A stretch of DNA of 64,000 nucleotides. Source: Rhodobacteraceae bacterium CCMM004. GTDB taxonomy: Bacteria > Pseudomonadota > Alphaproteobacteria > Rhodobacterales > Rhodobacteraceae. Shown one piece after another: positions 8,622 through 19,379 of this stretch; the first letter of the stretch is position 1; every line of letters starts with the position of its first letter. The stretch spans positions 248,001 through 312,000 of the forward strand of contig RZWH01000001.1 in the NCBI GenBank assembly GCA_004005435.1, read 5' to 3'. The translations under genes and the position numbers were made by a program. The notes under the pieces were generated by a model that did no database searches, was not told the DNA's origin, and saw only the letters and a list, made by a program, of their open reading frames with translations.

Positions 8622-9968
8622 ATGTTCGAGAAAATCCTCGTCGCCAACAGGGGCGAGATCGCACTCAGGGTGATCCGGGCGGCGCGCGAGATGGGCATCC
8701 GCTCGGTCGCGGTGCACTCCACCGCCGACGCCGACGCGATGCACGTGCGGATGGCCGACGAAAGCGTCTGCATCGGTCCGCCGCCCAGCACGCTGTCCTA
8801 TCTGTCGATGCCCGCCATCATCTCGGCCTGCGAGATCACCGGCGCCCAGGCGATCCACCCGGGCTATGGGTTCCTGTCGGAGAACGCGCAGTTCGTGCAG
8901 ATCGTCGAGGATCACGAGATCACCTTTATCGGCCCGTCGGCCGAGCACATCCGGGTCATGGGCGACAAGATCACCGCCAAGGACACGATGAAGCAACTGG
9001 GCGTGCCCTGCGTGCCCGGCTCCGACGGCGGCGTGCCCGACCTGGAGACCGCGCGGAGCGTCGCCGACGAGGTCGGCTATCCCCTGATCGTCAAGGCGAC
9101 GGCGGGCGGCGGCGGCCGCGGCATGAAACTGGCCCGCACGCCTGCCGATCTGGAGAGCGCGTTCCGCACCGCCCGGTCCGAGGCCAAGGCCGCCTTCGGC
9201 AACGACGAGGTGTATCTGGAGCGCTATCTCGACACGCCGCGGCATATCGAGGTCCAGGTCTTTGGCGACGGCAAGGGCCACGCCGTCCACCTGGGCGAGC
9301 GCGACTGCTCGCTCCAGCGCCGCCATCAGAAGGTGTTGGAAGAGGCGCCGGGCCCCGCGATCACCCCCGAAGAGCGGGCGCGCATCGGCAAGGTCTGCGC
9401 CGACGCGGTGGCCGCCATCGACTATATCGGCGCCGGCACCATCGAGTTTCTCTACGAGAACGGCGAGTTCTTCTTTATCGAGATGAACACGCGCCTCCAG
9501 GTCGAGCATCCGGTGACCGAGGCGGTCTACGGCGTCGATCTGGTGCGCGAGCAGATCCGCGTTGCCGCGGGCCTGCCCATGTCCTTTGACCAGGACGATC
9601 TGCGGCTGAACGGCCACGCCATCGAGGTGCGCATCAACGCCGAGAAGCTGCCGAACTTCGCCCCCTCGCCCGGGCGGATCACCCAGTATCACGCCCCCGG
9701 CGGGTTGGGCGTGCGCGTCGACAGCGCGCTCTACGATGGCTATCGGATCCCGCCCTATTACGACAGCCTGATCGGCAAGCTGATCGTCCACGGCCGCGAC
9801 CGCCCCGAGGCGCTGGCCCGGCTCAAGCGCGCGCTGGGCGAGTTGATCGTCGACGGGGTCGAAACCACGGTGCCGCTGTTCCATGCGCTGTTGGACGAGC
9901 CGGCGGTTCAGACCGGCGACTATACGATCCACTGGCTGGAGAAATGGCTGGACGCCAATCTTGGCTGA
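8622..9968 (+). CDS. accC: biotin carboxylase subunit of acetyl-CoA carboxylase
   Basis: 448-residue ATP-grasp enzyme that carboxylates the biotin of AccB. It begins with the standard [14 protein letters not shown]; the glycine-rich ATP loop [12 protein letters not shown] lies near residue 160 and the catalytic segment [12 protein letters not shown] near 290. Length and motifs are those of a complete AccC. It sits directly after accB, and the following aat gene overlaps its last codons. Confidence 0.97.
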   Translation: MFEKILVANRGEIALRVIRAAREMGIRSVAVHSTADADAMHVRMADESVCIGPPPSTLSYLSMPAIISACEITGAQAIHPGYGFLSENAQFVQIVEDHEITFIGPSAEHIRVMGDKITAKDTMKQLGVPCVPGSDGGVPDLETARSVADEVGYPLIVKATAGGGGRGMKLARTPADLESAFRTARSEAKAAFGNDEVYLERYLDTPRHIEVQVFGDGKGHAVHLGERDCSLQRRHQKVLEEAPGPAITPEERARIGKVCADAVAAIDYIGAGTIEFLYENGEFFFIEMNTRLQVEHPVTEAVYGVDLVREQIRVAAGLPMSFDQDDLRLNGHAIEVRINAEKLPNFAPSPGRITQYHAPGGLGVRVDSALYDGYRIPPYYDSLIGKLIVHGRDRPEALARLKRALGELIVDGVETTVPLFHALLDEPAVQTGDYTIHWLEKWLDANLG

Positions 9969-10614
9969 CGGCGACGTCGAAGCCCCGACCGCGCAGGATC
10001 TTCTGCACGGCTACGCCAGGGGTATCTTTCCCATGGCCGAGGCGCGGGACGATCCGGCGCTGTTCTGGGTCGATCCTCGGCACCGGGGGATCCTGCCCCT
10101 GGACGGGATGCACCTGTCGCGGTCGCTGCGCCGGACGCTGCGCGCCCGCCGGTTCACCGTCACCGTCGACCGCAACTTCAGCGGGGTCGTGGCGGGCTGC
10201 GCCGACCGCCCGGAGACCTGGATCAACGACACGCTGGTGCGGCTCTACCGCACGCTGCACCTCTCGGGCTTTGCCCACTCGCTGGAGGTCTGGGCGGGCC
10301 GGTCGCTGGTCGGCGGAGTCTACGGCGTCACCCTGGGCGGCGCGTTCTTTGGCGAGAGCATGTTCAGCCGCGCCACCGACGCCTCCAAGGTCGCGCTGGT
10401 CTATCTGGTGGACCGGCTTAGGCAGGGCGGGTTCGCGCTCTTCGACACGCAGTTCATCACGCCGCACCTGATCTCGCTGGGCGCCGTCGAGGTCCCGCGC
10501 CGGGTCTATCGGCAAAAGCTGGCGGCGGCGCTGGCGCTGGACGCGGATTTCGACCGCGCACCGGAGATGCCGCCGGTCGATCAGATTCTACAGCGCATGA
10601 CCCAGACATCGTAG
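9961..10614 (+). CDS. aat: leucyl/phenylalanyl-tRNA--protein transferase
   Basis: N-end-rule enzyme that transfers Leu or Phe from tRNA to proteins with N-terminal Arg or Lys, marking them for ClpAP. Family hallmarks are [10 protein letters not shown] at the N-terminus, [32 protein letters not shown] and [16 protein letters not shown]. The best start is a TTG at 9961 overlapping the accC end by eight bases, giving 217 residues; no ATG or GTG fits the conserved N-terminus, so the start is the weak point. Its 3' end overlaps the convergent DUF2155 gene by 34 bases. Confidence 0.93.
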   Translation: MADGDVEAPTAQDLLHGYARGIFPMAEARDDPALFWVDPRHRGILPLDGMHLSRSLRRTLRARRFTVTVDRNFSGVVAGCADRPETWINDTLVRLYRTLHLSGFAHSLEVWAGRSLVGGVYGVTLGGAFFGESMFSRATDASKVALVYLVDRLRQGGFALFDTQFITPHLISLGAVEVPRRVYRQKLAAALALDADFDRAPEMPPVDQILQRMTQTS

Positions 10615-10955
10615 CGCGGGTGCTCCAGCGCGTTCAGCGCGGGGGCCGAGGCGATCATCCACCCCTCGAACGCGGTCACATCCTCGCCGGTCTCGCGCAC
10701 CGTCAGATAGGCGTAGGCGTCGCCCGAGGGGTTGTCGCCGGGATAGCGGCAGTCGCCGAGCGTCAGGTCCAGGCGGCCGAACTGCCGCGTCTCGCCCACC
10801 GACATCTCCACGTCCTCGACCGCGCCGGCCACCTTGTCCAGCGCGCGCAGGACCGCGCCCCCGGCCGAGGACACGCGGCGCTCTTCGGTCTCGACGATCT
10901 GCGCCGCGGCGGGGGCGGCGGCAGCCAACAGGCCCAGAACTATCCAACGGATCAC
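10581..10955 (-). CDS. DUF2155 secreted protein
   Basis: 124-residue protein with a Sec signal peptide (hydrophobic core [13 protein letters not shown], cleavage after AAAQ likely) and the DUF2155 signature [23 protein letters not shown] with the C-terminal VMRCRI. Function is unknown; the family is nearly restricted to Alphaproteobacteria. It starts at a GTG in GTGA overlap with the mlaD-like gene stop, so it is translationally coupled to it. It belongs to the conserved NDUFA12 - MlaD - DUF2155 block. Confidence 0.88.
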   Translation of the reverse strand: MIRWIVLGLLAAAAPAAAQIVETEERRVSSAGGAVLRALDKVAGAVEDVEMSVGETRQFGRLDLTLGDCRYPGDNPSGDAYAYLTVRETGEDVTAFEGWMIASAPALNALEHPRYDVWVMRCRI

Positions 10956-11410
10956 GACTCGTCCCCTCCTCCGGCGACGTATTGCAACAGCAGGTTCAGT
11001 AGGCTGACGGAACTCTGGGTGTCCTCGATCTCGGACCCCGGCTCCAGGTCGAAGGGCGAGCCGCCGGGCAGCAACTCCAGGAAGTTCCCGCCGAGCAACC
11101 CCTCGGAGGCGACGATGACCGCCGTGTCCTCGGGCAGCGCCAGCGCGTCGTCCACGGTGAAGGTCGCGTCGGCGCGGAACGTTTCGGCGTTCAGCGTCAG
11201 GTCGGTGACAGTCCCCACCTTGACCCCGCCCAGGCGCACGTCGGTGCCCACCGACACCCCTTCGACCGAGCGGAACGACGCGCTGTACGTGTCGGCGCCG
11301 CCCTGGATCCCGGCGCCCAGGCCCGCGACCTGCCCGGCGTAGAGGGCGAACCCCACCGCCGCGGCCAGGACCGCGCCCCCCACCAGAACCTCCGCTGCGT
11401 TCTCGGCCAT
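10952..11410 (-). CDS. MlaD/MCE-domain lipid-transport protein
   Basis: 152 residues: one N-terminal membrane helix (about 8-28) followed by a single MCE domain containing SVEGVSVGTDVRLGGVKVGTV and the loop SEGLLGGNFLEL. MlaD proteins form inner-membrane-anchored hexamers that receive phospholipids in the Mla pathway. The ATPase and permease partners (MlaF, MlaE) are not adjacent. Here it lies between the NDUFA12 and DUF2155 genes, an arrangement typical of Rhodobacteraceae. Confidence 0.92.
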   Translation of the reverse strand: MAENAAEVLVGGAVLAAAVGFALYAGQVAGLGAGIQGGADTYSASFRSVEGVSVGTDVRLGGVKVGTVTDLTLNAETFRADATFTVDDALALPEDTAVIVASEGLLGGNFLELLPGGSPFDLEPGSEIEDTQSSVSLLNLLLQYVAGGGDES

Positions 11411-11419
11411 TGCTGAGCC

Positions 11420-11803
11420 TCAGTCGGGCGTCCACGCCTCGTAATCGGTGCGCGGGGCGGGATCGGCCCGGCGGATCGACCCGGCCGGTGCATAGGCGGC
11501 ATCGGTGCCGGTCAGGTTCGGCAGATGCGGCTTTTCCCAAGGCTTGCGCGCGATGGGCACTTCGGTGGGCGGCGCGTCCCAGGTGTGGTGCAGCCAGCCA
11601 TGCCATTCGGGGCTGATCCGGCTCGCCTCGGCCTCGCCGTTGTAGATCACCCAGCGCCGGGATTTGTCGGCATTGGTGTAGAAGATGTTGCCCAAGCCGT
11701 CCTCGCCCACCTTGCTGCCCTTGCGCCAGGTCCAGAGCTTGGTGTTCAGCGTGGCGCCGTTCCACCAGGTGACGGCGCTGAGAATGCGGTCGAGGAACGA
11801 CAT
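11420..11803 (-). CDS. NADH:ubiquinone oxidoreductase subunit NDUFA12
   Basis: 127-residue homologue of the mitochondrial complex I accessory subunit NDUFA12 (B17.2), found in alphaproteobacterial complex I. Motifs seen: [54 protein letters not shown]. It is encoded away from the main nuo operon, as usual. The MlaD-like gene follows nine bases downstream. Confidence 0.95.
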   Translation of the reverse strand: MSFLDRILSAVTWWNGATLNTKLWTWRKGSKVGEDGLGNIFYTNADKSRRWVIYNGEAEASRISPEWHGWLHHTWDAPPTEVPIARKPWEKPHLPNLTGTDAAYAPAGSIRRADPAPRTDYEAWTPD

Positions 11804-11867
11804 GAGCCTGCCCTTGTAAACGGTCGCGTCAGATATGGCCCATGCGGCGGTGGAGATCCAGAGCGCA

Positions 11868-12251
11868 TCAGTCGGGCAGGCGCGCGGTGACCTCGATCTC
11901 GATGCGCATCTCGGGCTCCTGCAACCCGGCCACGATCATCGTGGCGGCGGGCGGCGCGGCGGTGAAGACCTCGGACGTCACCGGCCAGCAGGCGGGCCAG
12001 TCCGCGGCATCTGGCAGAATGTAGCGCACCCGCACCACGTCGGCCATGGCCGCACCCGCCTCGGCCAACGCCGCCCCGATGGTGGCCAGCGCGTTGCGGC
12101 ACTGGTCCTCGACGCGCGCGGGCATCTCCATCGTGGCATAGTCGTAGCCGGTGGTGCCGGCGACGAAGACCCAGCCGTCGCAGACGACCGCCCGGACGTA
12201 TCCGATCCGCGCCTCGAAAGGCGATCCTGTGGAGATGCGGCGGCGGTTCAT
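11868..12251 (-). CDS. Rid-family (RidA/YjgF-like) protein
   Basis: 127 residues of the YjgF/YER057c/UK114 fold. The N-terminus [29 protein letters not shown] resembles the extended Rid subfamily rather than archetypal RidA; Arg near the C-terminal [11 protein letters not shown] suits the substrate site. Archetypal RidA hydrolyses reactive enamine/imine intermediates from PLP enzymes, but this subfamily's substrate is not established. It stands alone between the NDUFA12 gene and clpX. Confidence 0.85.
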   Translation of the reverse strand: MNRRRISTGSPFEARIGYVRAVVCDGWVFVAGTTGYDYATMEMPARVEDQCRNALATIGAALAEAGAAMADVVRVRYILPDAADWPACWPVTSEVFTAAPPAATMIVAGLQEPEMRIEIEVTARLPD

Positions 12252-12288
12252 CCCGCGCCCTGGCGCCCGGAGGGCGCGACGCCCGCGG

Positions 12289-13545
12289 TCACCCCGCCGA
12301 CGCCGCTTCCTTCTGATCGGCGTAGATGAGGAGCGGCTTGGCCTCGGACGACACCGCCTCCTCGTTCACCACCACCTCTTCGACGCTGTCCTGGCCAGGC
12401 AGCTCGAACATGGTGTCGAGCAGGATGTCCTCCATGATCGACCGCAGGCCGCGGGCGCCGGTCTTGCGCGCGATTGCGCGCTTGGCGATGGCCGTCAGGG
12501 CGTCCTCGGTGAACGAGAGCTGCGCATCCTCCAGCTCGAACAGGCGCTGATACTGCTTGACCAGCGCGTTCTTGGGCTGGGTCAGGATGGTGACCAGCGC
12601 GTCCTCGTCCAGGTCGGTCAGCGTAGCGATGACGGGCAGGCGGCCGACGAATTCGGGGATCAGGCCGAACTTCAGGAGATCCTCCGGCTCCAGCTCCTTG
12701 AAGTGTTCGCCCACCGACTTCTCGTCGGGCGCCTTGACGTCTGCGCCAAAGCCCATGGCGCTGCCCTTGCCGCGCTGGGCGATGATCTTGTCCAGGCCCG
12801 CAAAGGCGCCGCCGCAGATGAACAGGATGTTCGTCGTGTCGACCTGAAGGAACTCTTGCTGCGGATGCTTGCGCCCGCCCTGGGGCGGCACGGAGGCCAC
12901 GGTGCCCTCCATGATCTTCAACAGCGCCTGCTGCACCCCCTCGCCGCTGACGTCGCGCGTGATCGAGGGGTTGTCGGACTTGCGCGTGATCTTGTCGACC
13001 TCGTCGATATAGACGATGCCGCGCTGCGCCCGCTCGACGTTGTATTCGCTGGCCTGCAAGAGCTTGAGAATGATGTTCTCGACGTCCTCGCCCACATAGC
13101 CGGCCTCGGTCAGCGTGGTGGCGTCGGCCATGGTGAAGGGCACGTCGAGGATGCGCGCCAGGGTCTGGGCCAGCAGCGTCTTGCCGCAGCCCGTGGGGCC
13201 GATCAGCAGGATGTTGGACTTGGCCAGCTCGATGTCCGATTTACCCGCGTGATTCAGACGCTTGTAGTGGTTGTGCACCGCCACAGACAGCACCCGTTTG
13301 GCGTGGGACTGGCCGATCACGTAGTCGTCCAGCACCTCGCAGATCTCCCGCGGCGTCGGAACGCCGTCGGACGATTTCAGCGCCGCCGATTTCGTCTCTT
13401 CGCGGATGATGTCCATGCACAATTCGACGCATTCGTCGCAGATGAACACCGTCGGGCCCGCGATCAGCTTGCGCACCTCGTGCTGGCTCTTGCCGCAGAA
13501 AGAGCAGTAGAGCGTGTTCTTGCTGTCGCTTGAGTTGTTCGCCAT
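12289..13545 (-). CDS. clpX: ATP-dependent protease ATPase subunit ClpX
   Basis: 418-residue AAA+ unfoldase that feeds substrates to ClpP. The N-terminal zinc-binding domain shows CSFCGK...CDECVELC (four Cys), then Walker [13 protein letters not shown] near residue 118, Walker [11 protein letters not shown] near 180, the pore loop around GYVGEDVE and the sensor-2 segment [21 protein letters not shown]. Length is standard. clpP lies upstream on the same strand, separated by a terminator-like hairpin, so clpX may have its own promoter. Confidence 0.98.
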   Translation of the reverse strand: MANNSSDSKNTLYCSFCGKSQHEVRKLIAGPTVFICDECVELCMDIIREETKSAALKSSDGVPTPREICEVLDDYVIGQSHAKRVLSVAVHNHYKRLNHAGKSDIELAKSNILLIGPTGCGKTLLAQTLARILDVPFTMADATTLTEAGYVGEDVENIILKLLQASEYNVERAQRGIVYIDEVDKITRKSDNPSITRDVSGEGVQQALLKIMEGTVASVPPQGGRKHPQQEFLQVDTTNILFICGGAFAGLDKIIAQRGKGSAMGFGADVKAPDEKSVGEHFKELEPEDLLKFGLIPEFVGRLPVIATLTDLDEDALVTILTQPKNALVKQYQRLFELEDAQLSFTEDALTAIAKRAIARKTGARGLRSIMEDILLDTMFELPGQDSVEEVVVNEEAVSSEAKPLLIYADQKEAASAG

Positions 13546-13662
13546 CGCCTATCCTTCCGGACGCATTGCCGCCCGCCTGCTACACCGGAGCTGGCATCCC
13601 AGAGACCGGCCGTTCTGCCCGTGGGGGCCAGCCTAGGCCAGACCCCATGGGCCCGCAACGCC

Positions 13663-13715
13663 AAAAACCCGGGGCCGGGGCGCACCGCCGCGATGCGTGG
13701 CCTCCCCGCCCCGGG
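13663..13715 (-). terminator. intrinsic terminator downstream of clpP
   Basis: On the minus strand, immediately after the clpP stop, a GC-rich stem of about 12 pairs (13704-13715 with 13668-13680, one bulge) closes a 23-base loop and is followed by TTTTT (13667-13663). This is a classical Rho-independent layout, between clpP and clpX. Confidence 0.7.
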
Positions 13716-13721
13716 TGCCGC

Positions 13722-14348
13722 TCAGTCCTCTTCGGCCTTGCCGCGGTTCTCGACGATTTCGTCGATCAGGCCCCAGTCCTTGGCGTCTTCGGGCGACATG
13801 AAGTTGTCGCGCTCCAGGGCGTCGACCACCTTTTCCATCGGCTGGCCGGTGTGCTTGACGTAGATTTGATTGAGCCGGTCCTTGAGCTTCTGGGTCTCGG
13901 CGGCGTGGATCATGATGTCCGTCGCCTGGCCCTGGTAGCCGCCGGAGGGCTGGTGCACCATCACCCGGCTGTTGGGGAGCGAAAAGCGCATCCCCTTGTG
14001 CCCCGCGGTCAAGAGGAGCGAGCCCATCGAGGCCGCCTGCCCGACAACCAGGGTCGACACAGCGGGTTTGATGTATTGCATCGTGTCGTAGATCGACAGT
14101 CCCGACGTCACCACGCCGCCGGGGCTGTTGATGTACATCGAGATTTCCTTCTTGGGGTTCTCGGCCTCCAGGTGCAGGAGCTGCGCCACGATCAGGCTGG
14201 ACATGCCGTCGTGGACGGGGCCCGAGAGGAACACGATGCGTTCCTTGAGCAGGCGCGAGAAGATGTCGTAGGCGCGTTCGCCCCGGCTGGTTTGCTCCAC
14301 GACCATCGGGACGAGGTTGTTCATGTAGTGCTCATAGGGGTCGTGCAT
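13722..14348 (-). CDS. clpP: ATP-dependent Clp protease proteolytic subunit
   Basis: 208-residue serine protease subunit forming the tetradecameric ClpP barrel. The catalytic triad is visible: Ser in [12 protein letters not shown], His in VMVHQPSGG, and Asp in the segment [20 protein letters not shown] chose the ATG at 14348 ([14 protein letters not shown]), the normal N-terminus; an upstream in-frame extension is not family-like. It is divergent from the ArsR gene and followed by a terminator and clpX. Confidence 0.97.
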   Translation of the reverse strand: MHDPYEHYMNNLVPMVVEQTSRGERAYDIFSRLLKERIVFLSGPVHDGMSSLIVAQLLHLEAENPKKEISMYINSPGGVVTSGLSIYDTMQYIKPAVSTLVVGQAASMGSLLLTAGHKGMRFSLPNSRVMVHQPSGGYQGQATDIMIHAAETQKLKDRLNQIYVKHTGQPMEKVVDALERDNFMSPEDAKDWGLIDEIVENRGKAEED

Positions 14349-14471
14349 GGGGGGCCTGCCTCGAAAATGCGGCCGGACAGGGAATACTGCCGCGGCGGTT
14401 GCCAGAGTCTTAGTCACGCGTCCGAGGGGCTGCAAGGGCGCCTCCCCGGGCCGCGCAGGCTTGACGGATGC

Positions 14472-14504
14472 GTAAGCCATGGCTTACGGTAAGTTGTGGC
14501 TTAC
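14472..14504. promoter_or_regulatory. double palindromic operator overlapping the ArsR start codon
   Basis: Two 16-bp dyads lie in tandem, one base apart: the perfect palindrome GTAAGCCATGGCTTAC (14472-14487) and the imperfect copy GTAAGTTGTGGCTTAC (14489-14504). The second contains the GTG start codon of the ArsR gene. This is probably the autoregulatory site of the ArsR repressor, possibly created by a 17-bp duplication that includes the start codon. Confidence 0.7.
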
Positions 14505-14813
14505 GGAGATGCAATAGGCGCCCTGGCCGACCCGACCCGCCGCGCCATCGTCGAGGCGCTGAAAGGGCGGGCCCTGCCGGTGGGCGAACTGGCGCAGGGG
14601 TTGCCGGTCAGCCGCCCCGCGGTGTCGCAGCACCTGCGCGTGCTGGGCGACGCGGGGTTGATCACGGTGACGCCGCGCGGCACGCGCCGTGTCGTGGCTC
14701 TGCGCCCCGAGGGGCTGGCCGAGCTGCGCGCGTGGCTGGACACGCTGTGGGACGATGCGCTCGCCGCCTATGCCGCCGAAGCCGAGAGACAGGCCAAAGG
14801 AGACAGCCCATGA
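14496..14813 (+). CDS. ArsR-family transcriptional regulator
   Basis: 105-residue winged helix-turn-helix protein. The typical N-terminus (AYGDAIGALADPTRRAIVEAL) and the recognition region LPVSRPAVSQHLRVLGDAGLI are clear; no metal-binding Cys pair is present, so it belongs to the non-metal ArsR group usually paired with SRPBCC proteins. Start is GTG; an in-frame TAA two codons upstream rules out a longer form. Its stop overlaps the ATG of the SRPBCC gene (ATGA). The promoter carries a double palindrome, suggesting autorepression. Confidence 0.9.
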   Translation: MAYGDAIGALADPTRRAIVEALKGRALPVGELAQGLPVSRPAVSQHLRVLGDAGLITVTPRGTRRVVALRPEGLAELRAWLDTLWDDALAAYAAEAERQAKGDSP

Positions 14814-15247
14814 GCCCCATCGCCAAGCGCGTGACCGTGCCCCTGCCCCCCGACGACGCGTTTTCGCTGTTCATGGAGGGGATCGACCGCTGGTGGCCGA
14901 AGGAAAGCCATTCGCTCTCCGGCTCCCGCGCCGCCCGGGTCGAGGTCGAGCCGCGCCAGGGCGGCACCGTCACCGAGGTCGCGCCCGACGGCACCCGCGC
15001 GCCCTGGGCCACCGTCACCCGGTGGGAGCCGGGCCGCCGCGTGACGCTGGACTGGCATGTGGGCCGCGACCGGGACGAGGCCAGCCGCGTCGACGTCACC
15101 TTCACCGCGGACGCCATCGGCACCGTGGTCGACCTGCGCCACGACCGCTTCGAGCGGATGGGCGGGGCCGAGACCGCCGCCCGCTACCGCACCGGCTGGG
15201 ACACGGTCCTGGGGCGGTTCGTGGCGGGGGTGCCGGTGACGGCGTGA
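14810..15247 (+). CDS. SRPBCC / AHSA1-like domain protein
   Basis: 145-residue START-like (Bet v 1 fold) protein of the Aha1-C/polyketide-cyclase group: PLPPDDAFSLFMEGIDRWWPKE at the N-terminus, and a C-terminal helix with GWDTVLGRFVAG. Such proteins bind hydrophobic ligands and are commonly encoded next to an ArsR regulator, as here by a four-base overlap with an AAGGAG ribosome site. The ligand is unknown. Confidence 0.88.
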   Translation: MSPIAKRVTVPLPPDDAFSLFMEGIDRWWPKESHSLSGSRAARVEVEPRQGGTVTEVAPDGTRAPWATVTRWEPGRRVTLDWHVGRDRDEASRVDVTFTADAIGTVVDLRHDRFERMGGAETAARYRTGWDTVLGRFVAGVPVTA

Positions 15248-15295
15248 TCCCGGCCGACCGCCCGATCTGAGTTCACACTCAGCCAAAATGCCCCG

Positions 15296-15433
15296 CCCGG
15301 CGTCACGCCGGGCAGCGCCGTCCCGCCCCCCCGGGGCGGCGCTTCTGGAGAGAACGGTTCGGCCGCCGCGACGTGGATGCTTTCGAAACCGCCCCGCGCC
15401 GCCTAACCCGCCCCGGCGGGACGGCGCTGCCCT
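15296..15433 (-). repeat. A-element copy 1 (18-bp terminal inverted repeats plus hairpin)
   Basis: Perfect 18-bp inverted arms GGGCAGCGCCGTCCCGCC (15310-15327) and its complement (15414-15431) bound an 86-bp core that, in reverse complement, resembles copies 2 and 3. A flanking hairpin CCCGGCGTCACGCCGGG (15296-15312) is fused to one arm. Orientation is minus relative to copies 2 and 3. Confidence 0.75.
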
Positions 15434-15543
15434 CCCCGTGCGGTTCCGACGCTCCTCTCCCAGCGGCCACCGACGCAGCGCGCTCTTGCCCCTTAAGGTC
15501 GGCGAGCCGCTTCCGGGTGCGCACAAGATTTATACTTCTCTTG

Positions 15544-15631
15544 CCCGGCGAATACGCCGGGCAGCGTCGCCTTCGTCGTTCGGACCGATGGCGCAACGAT
15601 GGCGACCCCCCCCCGGGGGGCGGCGCTGCCC
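15544..15631 (-). repeat. A-element copy 4 (degenerate)
   Basis: Short arms GGGCAGCG (15559-15566) and CGCTGCCC (15624-15631) remain, with the flanking hairpin CCCGGCG-AATA-CGCCGGG at 15544-15561. The core is shortened and diverged. Confidence 0.6.
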
Positions 15632-15655
15632 TCAGCGGCAAGGACGCTAAAGGAC

Positions 15656-17140
<1,485 letters not shown>

Positions 17141-17174
17141 CCTCTCCCCTCCCCTCTGCTATCGGTATCGTTTG

Positions 17175-18803
17175 TTATTCGGCGGCCGCGGCCGGTGTGC
17201 CCCGCGCCTCGGCCATCCAGGTATCGAGCGCCGCGATCTCGTCGTCGCTCATCCTGAGGCCCAGCTTGGAGCGGCGCCAGACCACGTCCTCGGCCGTGCG
17301 GGCATACTCGCGGTCCATCAGCCAGCGCACCTCGGCCTCGGTCAGGGTGCCGCCAAAGGCGCGGCCCATGTCCTCGGCCGCCCTGGCGTCGCCCGCGATC
17401 TCGGCCGCCTCGGTGCCATAGGCGCGGACCAGCCGCCGTGCCCAATAGTCGTCGAGGAACGGGTGCGCGGCTTTGAGCCGGTCCACCAGCGTCTCGACGC
17501 CGCGGACGGGAAAGTCGCCGCCGGGCAGCGCCTTGCCGGCCGTCCAGTCGCCGGTCATCTGCGGAAAGAACGGCTTGAGCTTGGCCAGGCTCTGCTCGGC
17601 CAGCTTGCGGTAGGTGGTGATCTTGCCGCCGAAGACGTTCAGCACCGGCGGCTCGCTGCCCACCGGCCCGTCGGTCGCGGGACCGGCGTCGAGGCTGAGA
17701 ACGTAGTCGCGGGTGGCCGCGGTCGCCGACTTGGCCCCGTCGTCGTAGAGCGGGCGCACGCCGGAGTAGGTCCAGACCACCTCGTCGCGCGTCACCGGCC
17801 GCTCGAAATAGTTCGAGGCGAAGGCGCAGAGATAGTCCGCCTCGTCGTCGGTGCAGACGGCGGGCTTGGACGGATCGGCGCCGTGGTCCTTGTCGGTCGT
17901 GCCGATCAGGGTGAAGTCGGTCTCATAGGGAATGGCGAAGATGATGCGCCCGTCCTCGCCCTGAAAGAAGTACGCCTTGTCGTGGTCGAACAGGCGCTTG
18001 GTGACGATGTGGCTGCCGCGGACCAGGCGGACGCCCTCGGACGAGTTCACACGCATGACGCCGCGGATGACGTTCTCGACCCACGGACCGCCGGCGTTCA
18101 CCAGGCCGCGGGCGCGCAGGGTCGCGGTCGCCCCGGTCTCGGCATCCTCCAGCGTCACTTTCCAGTGCCCGCCGTCGCGTTCGGCGCCCGTGACCTTGGT
18201 GCGGGTCATGATGCGGGCACCGCGCTGTTCGGCGTCGCGGGCGTTGAGCGCCACCAGGCGCGAGTCCTCGACCCAGCAGTCGGAGTATTCGTAGGCCTTC
18301 TTGAACCGCCGCTGGAGCGGTTCGCCCTCCGGCCCGTCGGTCAGGTCGAGGGTGCGGGTGCCGGGCAGATACTTCCGCCCGCCCAGATTGTCGTAGAGAA
18401 ACAGACCGAACCGGATCAGCCAGGACGGCCGCCGCCCGCGCATCCACGGCATGGTGAACCCCAGAAGGCGCGAGGTGGGCGTGTCGCCCTCGAACCGCAT
18501 GTCGGGGCTGTAGGGCAGGACGAAGCGCATCGGCCACGAGATGTGGGGCATCGCGCTGAGCAGCGTCTCGCGTTCGACCAGCGCCTTTTTCACCAGCCCG
18601 ACCTCGAAAAACTCCAGATACCTCAGTCCGCCATGGAAGAGCTTGGTCGACGCCGAGGACGTCGCCTGCGCCAGATCGCCCATCTCGGCCAGCGCGACCT
18701 TGAGGCCGCGGCCTTGCGCGTCGCGGGCGATGCCGGTGCCGTTGATCCCGCCGCCGATGACGAACAGGTCGTAGGTCTCTTCCTTGGGTGCGGTCTCTGC
18801 CAT
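17175..18803 (-). CDS. glpD: glycerol-3-phosphate dehydrogenase (aerobic, FAD)
   Basis: 542-residue membrane-associated flavoenzyme oxidising glycerol-3-phosphate to dihydroxyacetone phosphate and passing electrons to quinone. The FAD fold FVIGGGINGTGIARDAQGRG lies near the N-terminus; HGGLRYLE and the C-terminal helical domain (GGKITTYRKLAEQ, LTEAEVRWLMDREYARTAEDVVWRRSKLGL) are diagnostic. I chose the ATG at 18803; GTG at 18836 would add an unconserved stretch. Two A-elements occupy the upstream region, so its promoter must lie in or next to them. Confidence 0.96.
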   Translation of the reverse strand: MAETAPKEETYDLFVIGGGINGTGIARDAQGRGLKVALAEMGDLAQATSSASTKLFHGGLRYLEFFEVGLVKKALVERETLLSAMPHISWPMRFVLPYSPDMRFEGDTPTSRLLGFTMPWMRGRRPSWLIRFGLFLYDNLGGRKYLPGTRTLDLTDGPEGEPLQRRFKKAYEYSDCWVEDSRLVALNARDAEQRGARIMTRTKVTGAERDGGHWKVTLEDAETGATATLRARGLVNAGGPWVENVIRGVMRVNSSEGVRLVRGSHIVTKRLFDHDKAYFFQGEDGRIIFAIPYETDFTLIGTTDKDHGADPSKPAVCTDDEADYLCAFASNYFERPVTRDEVVWTYSGVRPLYDDGAKSATAATRDYVLSLDAGPATDGPVGSEPPVLNVFGGKITTYRKLAEQSLAKLKPFFPQMTGDWTAGKALPGGDFPVRGVETLVDRLKAAHPFLDDYWARRLVRAYGTEAAEIAGDARAAEDMGRAFGGTLTEAEVRWLMDREYARTAEDVVWRRSKLGLRMSDDEIAALDTWMAEARGTPAAAAE

Positions 18804-18987
18804 GGTCGGCGGGCCCTCCTTGGTCTGAGCGGTCACGGATCCCGCGGGGTATACACCAGCTTGCGCGAAACGTCAGGGGTCGATTTTCGTTTTCGTTCGC
18901 TTTGGCGCGGCTCTCCCCTGTCAACGCCCGTGCCCGCACAGGGGTCCGTCCTGCGTCATCGAGGCGTAGGAGGCGGTGCGCAGAGAC

Positions 18988-19132
18988 GAGGGCAGCGCCG
19001 TCCCGCCGGGGCGCAGTCGAGCGGCGCGGGGCGGCGCCGCAAGCCTCCACGCCGCGGCTGTTGAACCGTCTTCGCCAGAAGCACCGCTCCGGGGTGGGGG
19101 CGGGACGGCGCTGCCCGGCGGTGCCCGCCGGG
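18988..19132 (+). repeat. A-element copy 2
   Basis: Perfect 18-bp arms at 18990-19007 and 19099-19116 surround a 91-bp core. The flanking hairpin at 19114-19132 has arms CCCGGCGG/CCGCCGGG and loop TGC. It is about 75 bp from copy 3 in the same orientation. Confidence 0.75.
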
Positions 19133-19206
19133 GGGGACAGGAAGGGGAACCGCGGCGCATGGATGGCTCCGACTACGGTTCGCCCTCATCGCCCGAGCTC
19201 CGAACG

Positions 19207-19346
19207 GAGGGCAGCGCCGTCCCGCCGGGGCTGGGTCGAACGGCGTGGGGCGGCGCCTCAAGCACCGACCCCGAGGCGGCTGACCGACCTTCGCCAAAAG
19301 CGCCGCCCCGGGGGGGCGGGACGGCGCTGCCCGGTCTGCGACCGGG
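19207..19346 (+). repeat. A-element copy 3
   Basis: Perfect 18-bp arms at 19209-19226 and 19315-19332. The hairpin at 19330-19346 has arms CCCGGTC/GACCGGG with loop TGC: two base pairs differ from the other copies and both are compensated. Confidence 0.75.
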
Positions 19347-19379
19347 CGGGACAAGGTGGGCTGGGCCAGTCGAGGGGCC

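Larger units (their letters stand above)
15248..15655. other. 408-bp convergent intergenic region with two repeat elements
   Basis: No gene is visible between the SRPBCC stop and the glpK stop. The region holds a full copy of the A-element (15296-15433), a degenerate copy (15544-15631), and unassigned GC-rich sequence between them. Confidence 0.7.
18804..19379. other. 576-bp intergenic region with two intact A-elements
   Basis: No gene is visible between the glpD start and the phasin stop (both minus strand). Two co-oriented full A-element copies occupy 18988-19132 and 19207-19346. The segment 18840-18970 next to glpD is less GC-rich and is the likely promoter zone, but I see no clear hexamers. 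Confidence 0.65.

Noticed and set aside
18804-18836. GTG at 18836 as glpD start
   Set aside because: Adds 11 unconserved residues and has no ribosome site; the ATG at 18803 fits the family N-terminus.
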